From DAHUXN01 sp963811805 (GTDB taxonomy: Bacteria; Acidobacteriota; Terriglobia; Acidiferrales; UBA7541): a stretch of 64,000 nt of DNA. The notes beneath the pieces were generated by a model. That model worked only from the letters and a program-made list of their open reading frames with translations. It ran no database searches and was not told the origin of the DNA. Positions 60,672 through 64,000 of this stretch are shown piece by piece. Location: assembly GCA_963811805.1 (NCBI GenBank), contig CAWESU010000003.1, positions 124,001 to 188,000 on the forward strand, given 5' to 3'. The translations under genes and the position numbers were made by a program. Every line of letters begins with the position of its first letter. Within the stretch, counting starts at the first letter, position 1.

Positions 60672-61472
60672 GTGAAAGCGATCGACCTGATAAAACCCGC
60701 TGGCCGGCGGGAAGCCGCGCTTCTGGAACAAATGGATTTGAAACGTCTGCCGCGGCACGTTGCCATTATTATGGATGGCAACGGTCGCTGGGCGCAAAAG
60801 CGCCATTTGCCGCGGATCGCCGGGCATCGCGCGGGAGTGAAGATTGCGCGCGAGGCGATTGAAACGTGTGCGCGGCTGAAAGTGCCGGCGCTCACGCTGT
60901 ACGCGTTTTCGCTGGAAAATTGGCGACGGCCGCAGGCGGAAGTTTCATTTCTGATGCGGCTCCTGCGCGAGTACCTGAAAAAAGAACTTCCCTCCATCCA
61001 CGAAAATAATATTCGCCTGCTGATGATTGGACGCGCCGCACAACTGCCGGAAGCGGTGCGAAAAGACATAGAAAGCGCCATGCGGCTGACGTCGCAGAAT
61101 ACGGGAATGAAGCTGGTGGTGGCTTTGAACTACGGGGGACGTGCTGAATTGGTGGACGCATTCAACGCCATGCTGGACCGGGTGCGACTGAACGGGCTGA
61201 CCGCGTTTCAGGCGGACGAGGAAACGATTTCCAACAATCTGTACACCGCGGGTTTGCCGGATCCGGATTTGCTGATTCGCACCAGCGGCGAGATGCGCGT
61301 GAGTAATTTTCTGCTGTGGCAGATTGCCTATGCGGAGCTTTACATCACCGATACCCTTTGGCCGGATTTTTCGCGCGAACGGCTTCTGGAGGCGCTGCTG
61401 AATTTTCAGCAGCGGGAGCGGCGTTATGGAGGGCTGGGCCACGGGCGCGAATCCGGAAATGGCGTGCAATAG
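60672..61472 (+). CDS. uppS: Undecaprenyl diphosphate synthase
   Basis: 266 residues from a GTG start. Cis-prenyltransferase that makes the C55 carrier for peptidoglycan. VAIIMDGNGRWAQKRHLPRI at about 31-50 holds the catalytic Asp. Later motifs: GHRAGVKIAREAI, TLYAFSLENWRRP, NYGGRAELVDAF, DPDLLIRTSGEMRVSNFLLW and LYITDTLWPDF. The first ~25 residues are an extra non-conserved stretch. It heads the order uppS-cdsA-(small gene)-dxr-rseP, a common bacterial envelope cluster. Confidence 0.95.
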   Translation: MKAIDLIKPAGRREAALLEQMDLKRLPRHVAIIMDGNGRWAQKRHLPRIAGHRAGVKIAREAIETCARLKVPALTLYAFSLENWRRPQAEVSFLMRLLREYLKKELPSIHENNIRLLMIGRAAQLPEAVRKDIESAMRLTSQNTGMKLVVALNYGGRAELVDAFNAMLDRVRLNGLTAFQADEETISNNLYTAGLPDPDLLIRTSGEMRVSNFLLWQIAYAELYITDTLWPDFSRERLLEALLNFQQRERRYGGLGHGRESGNGVQ

Positions 61473-61536
61473 AAAATGGGCGCGGCTTTGCAATTTTTCT
61501 GCGAACAAAACTGAATTTCGGGAAACGGCGGGCTGA

Positions 61537-62403
61537 TTGGTCAAGCGCATCGTAACGGGAGCAATTCTTATACCGGTGGTCGTGGCGTTGGTGTATCTGG
61601 GACCTTCCTGGCTGGTGGCCATTGCGGCGGCGGTGGTCGCGCTGCTGGCGATGATTGAGTTTTTCAAGCTGACGGCGCAGATGGGCCTGCGCGCCTTTCG
61701 CGTGTGGACGATGATTTGCGCGGCGGCCCTTTTCTATACGCAGTGGTTGGCGGGCAGCGCCGAAGTGCATGTGCTCGGGTCCGGGACGGAAATCATAACG
61801 AATTCGAGTATGGGGAATTATTTTTCGAATGACGTGGTCTTTCTCGCATTTCTGTTTGGCGCGGCGTTGATCGGAGTTGGGAGCAGGGTTGCAATTGCCG
61901 ATGTGCTGCCTGCGATCGCGGCCAGCTCCGCGGCGCTGATCTTTGTGGCGTGGCCGTTCAGCTACCTGGTGCGAATGGACGGACTCCTGCCGGGAGGGCC
62001 AGCGCTGGTGCTGTTTGCGCTCTCGACGGTGTGGGCCGGGGATACCGTTGCGTTTTTCGTAGGCAAATCGATTGGGCGATTGAAAATGGCGCCGGCGCTT
62101 TCTCCGAAGAAGACCTGGGAAGGAGCAATCGGAAACGTGGTTGGTTCGCTCATCGCGGGATACTTCTTCGCGCGGTGGCAAAATGGCGACTTGACGGCGT
62201 GGTTGGCAACGGCGGCGCTGGCGAACATCGCGGGGCAAGTGGGCGATCTGGTAGAATCAGCATATAAGCGTGGCGCGGGCGTGAAAGATTCCGGCGCAAT
62301 GCTCCCAGGACACGGTGGAATGCTGGACCGCATCGATAGCTTGATTTTCGCCGCACCGGTTGTATGGCTTGCCGCAGGTTGGCTGCTGCAGGGCCGGCTG
62401 TAA
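61537..62403 (+). CDS. cdsA: Phosphatidate cytidylyltransferase
   Basis: 288 residues from a TTG start (VKRIVTGAILIPVVVALVYL). Makes CDP-diacylglycerol, precursor of all phospholipids. About eight predicted helices. The C-terminal family signature is spread over LSPKKTWEGAIGNVVGSLIA, GQVGDLVESAYKRGAGVKDS and LPGHGGMLDRIDSLIFAAPV. The Asp residues of the last segments bind the catalytic metal. No ATG start fits as well; the TTG has weak spacing to a GGAAACGG. Confidence 0.94.
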   Translation: MVKRIVTGAILIPVVVALVYLGPSWLVAIAAAVVALLAMIEFFKLTAQMGLRAFRVWTMICAAALFYTQWLAGSAEVHVLGSGTEIITNSSMGNYFSNDVVFLAFLFGAALIGVGSRVAIADVLPAIAASSAALIFVAWPFSYLVRMDGLLPGGPALVLFALSTVWAGDTVAFFVGKSIGRLKMAPALSPKKTWEGAIGNVVGSLIAGYFFARWQNGDLTAWLATAALANIAGQVGDLVESAYKRGAGVKDSGAMLPGHGGMLDRIDSLIFAAPVVWLAAGWLLQGRL

Positions 62404-62433
62404 GGAAATTTAATCGCTGCTCCAAGGAAGATC

Positions 62434-62667
62434 ATGAGCGTCTTTTCGTTCTTCAGGAAGAAGCCAACCCCAACCGGTAAGCCTATCGTTCGTTGGAGCC
62501 CATGTTGTTTCTGTGGGCTCGACATTGCGGAGAGCAAGACCGACCCGTGCTGGCTGACTGTTTCGCCTCAGTCGAAAAAGTGGCAAACGTGGTTTTGTCA
62601 TGCGCAATGTTTCAAATCACTTCTGACGAAAAACAGTGAGGTGGACCTTTCTCCTGCCCATTTCTGA
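62434..62667 (+). CDS. Small CxxC protein between cdsA and dxr
   Basis: 77 residues, beginning MSVFSFFRKKPTPTGKPIVR, with CCFCGLDI, a Cys in DPCWLTV, and WFCHAQCF. The arrangement could form a zinc site (CxxC ... CHxxC). Its stop is immediately followed by the dxr ATG. It interrupts the usual adjacency of cdsA and dxr, has lower GC than both, and may be a later insertion. No family recognised. Confidence 0.6.
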   Translation: MSVFSFFRKKPTPTGKPIVRWSPCCFCGLDIAESKTDPCWLTVSPQSKKWQTWFCHAQCFKSLLTKNSEVDLSPAHF

Positions 62668-63840
62668 ATGAAACGCATATCTATTCTCGGATCGACGGGC
62701 TCGATTGGGCGACAGTGCCTGAAGGTGGTCGACTCACTTCCCGGAAGATTTGAAGTGGTGGCCATCGCCGCGGGCAAAAATGTGGAACTCGCGGCGGAGC
62801 AGGCGCGGAAGTACAAGGCAAGAGTAGTGTCCGCAGCGACGTGCGAGGGCGCGAAGGAACTGAAAGAGCGGCTGGCGCGCGCGAAGGTGAATCCGATGCC
62901 GGAGATTTTGTGCGGCGCGGAGGGGATGGAGCGCGTGGCGACGCATCCCGACGCGGACACGCTGCTCTCGGCGGCAGTGGGAGTGGTGGGACTGCCTGCG
63001 ACGTACAAGGCGGTGCAGCAGGGAAAGAACCTGGCGCTCGCGAACAAAGAAGTGTTGGTGGCCGCGGGCGAATTGGTGATGGCGGCGGCGCAACGGCAAG
63101 GAAAAGCGGTGCTGCCGGTAGACAGCGAGCACAACGCGATACATCAATGTTTGCGCGCCGGGGAGCGGCGGGAGGTCAAGAAGCTGGTGCTGACGGCTTC
63201 GGGCGGGCCGTTTCGCAAGACGCCGATATCAAAACTGAAGAAAGTGACTCCGGCGCAGGCCTTGGCGCATCCCAATTGGAAGATGGGGAAGAGAATTACC
63301 ACCGATTCGGCGACGTTGATGAACAAAGGATTTGAGGTGATCGAGGCAAGATGGCTGTTTGGGATGCGGCCGGAGCAGATCGACGTGGTGATACACCCGC
63401 AGTCGACGATTCACTCCATGGTGGAGTTCGTGGACGGTTCAATTCTGGCACAGCTGGGACCAACGGATATGCGCATGCCGATCCAATATGCGCTAACCTA
63501 TCCGGAGCGAGTGGCATCCAACGGATTTGCCCTGGATTGGACTGCTCTGAAGCAACTCGATTTCGAGCCGGTACCCTGGAAGAAATTCCCATGCCTGCGA
63601 TTGGCGCGGGAAGCGATGGAGACGGGCGGCGCGGCGCCGTGCGCTTTGAATGCGGCGGACGAAGAGAGCGTGGCCGCGTTTCTGGAGGGACGGTTGGCGT
63701 TCACGGGAATCGCGGAAGTGATCGAGAGCGTGCTGGAGCGGATGCCGCGGGTGAGTTTCAAAAGTATGGATGACGTGCTGAGCGCCGACCAGGAGGCGCG
63801 GCGAATCGCGCGAGAAGAGATCGAAAAGAGGGAAGATTAG
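62668..63840 (+). CDS. dxr: 1-deoxy-D-xylulose 5-phosphate reductoisomerase
   Basis: 390 residues. NADPH-dependent second step of the MEP isoprenoid pathway. ISILGSTGSIGRQCLKVVDS is the cofactor loop; LALANKEVLVAAGELVM, LPVDSEHNAIHQCL, LTASGGPFRK, MGKRITTDSATLMNKGFEVI and HPQSTIHSMVEFVDGS carry the metal (Asp, Glu, Glu) and substrate residues. Full length. The product feeds the undecaprenyl carrier made by the upstream synthase. Confidence 0.96.
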   Translation: MKRISILGSTGSIGRQCLKVVDSLPGRFEVVAIAAGKNVELAAEQARKYKARVVSAATCEGAKELKERLARAKVNPMPEILCGAEGMERVATHPDADTLLSAAVGVVGLPATYKAVQQGKNLALANKEVLVAAGELVMAAAQRQGKAVLPVDSEHNAIHQCLRAGERREVKKLVLTASGGPFRKTPISKLKKVTPAQALAHPNWKMGKRITTDSATLMNKGFEVIEARWLFGMRPEQIDVVIHPQSTIHSMVEFVDGSILAQLGPTDMRMPIQYALTYPERVASNGFALDWTALKQLDFEPVPWKKFPCLRLAREAMETGGAAPCALNAADEESVAAFLEGRLAFTGIAEVIESVLERMPRVSFKSMDDVLSADQEARRIAREEIEKRED

Positions 63841-63845
63841 ACGTC

Positions 63846-64000
63846 ATGAGTCATAGCTGGGTCGGCATAGTCGCGGCAGTGGTTGGCCTGGGCATCATGA
63901 TCCTGGTGCACGAGTGGGGCCATTTCATAATGGCGCGATTGTGCGGTGTACGCGTGGTGGTGTTTTCCATTGGGTTTGGAAACCGCATTTTTGGGTGGAA
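63846..64000 (+). CDS. rseP: RseP/site-2 protease family metallopeptidase, N-terminal part (runs off window)
   Basis: The first 51 codons read MSHSWVGIVAAVVGLGIMIL, then VHEWGHFIMARLCGVRVVVF and SIGFGNRIFG. HEWGH is the zinc-binding HExxH inside the first membrane helix of RIP proteases, which cut anti-sigma factors and signal-peptide remnants within the membrane. It starts 5 bases after dxr, the usual position. The PDZ and LDG regions are beyond the window. Confidence 0.93.
   Translation, partial: MSHSWVGIVAAVVGLGIMILVHEWGHFIMARLCGVRVVVFSIGFGNRIFGW

Overview
The window is high-GC chromosomal DNA of an acidobacterium-like soil bacterium, most of it ordinary core genome. The pointers are an 849-residue ADOP-type permease (acidobacterial duplicated orphan permease), paired DUF4097 adhesin-like exported proteins, many small secreted proteins of unknown function, short palindromic repeats between genes, and the gene order uppS-cdsA-dxr-rseP. 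The lineage is inferred from gene content; no rRNA or tRNA gene is present to confirm it.

Layout. 1-200 is the start of glnA, read leftwards. 480-6460 holds two copies of a convergent, overlapping pair of tiny genes, an atypical short-chain dehydrogenase, a CxxC-type gene behind a terminator-controlled leader, and a myo-inositol-1-phosphate synthase. 6.6-18.7 kb holds secreted and membrane proteins, an SDR, an SPFH/band-7 protein, a YdhS-like flavoprotein, the ADOP permease and a leftward run of DoxX-like membrane genes that ends in a small exported protein with three CxC motifs. A MocR-type regulator (18.85 kb) faces away from that run. 20.4-40.2 kb holds two DUF4097 genes (one frameshifted), polX, cspA, a NUDIX hydrolase, a LytTR response regulator, an acyl-CoA dehydrogenase, trpS, a DUF1223 thioredoxin-like protein, scpA-scpB, an RsuA/RluB-like protein, an M28 peptidase, rarA and a TrmH-type methyltransferase.

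40.5-50.5 kb is the accessory part. A PEP-CTERM surface-protein gene behind a sigma54-type promoter is split by an IS3-family element with an exact 4-bp target duplication. Two IS110-family transposases and an AT-richer DUF1801 gene of probable foreign origin follow. 50.5-57.7 kb returns to core genes: Sua5/YrdC, a peptide-binding lipoprotein overlapping anmK, mutS, and a CYTH enzyme.

57.7-60.6 kb is the most interesting unit. A structured leader with an antiterminator/terminator switch precedes a MgtE-like cytosolic sensor (two PRC barrels, MgtE-N, CBS pair) that lacks the MgtE membrane channel, and an Nramp-related transporter with the altered metal-site motifs of Mg2+-transporting Nramp relatives follows one base later. 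This looks like a Mg2+ uptake system in which sensor and channel are separate proteins. The window ends in uppS, cdsA, a small CxxC protein, dxr and the start of rseP: cell-envelope lipid carrier, phospholipid and isoprenoid synthesis.

Other points worth attention are a three-helix attenuator at 3.0 kb, a two-box repeat shared by loci 48 kb apart with identical 66-bp box spacing, a pseudouridine synthase homologue lacking the catalytic Asp, and a 12-mer shared by the MocR promoter and the DUF1223 promoter.
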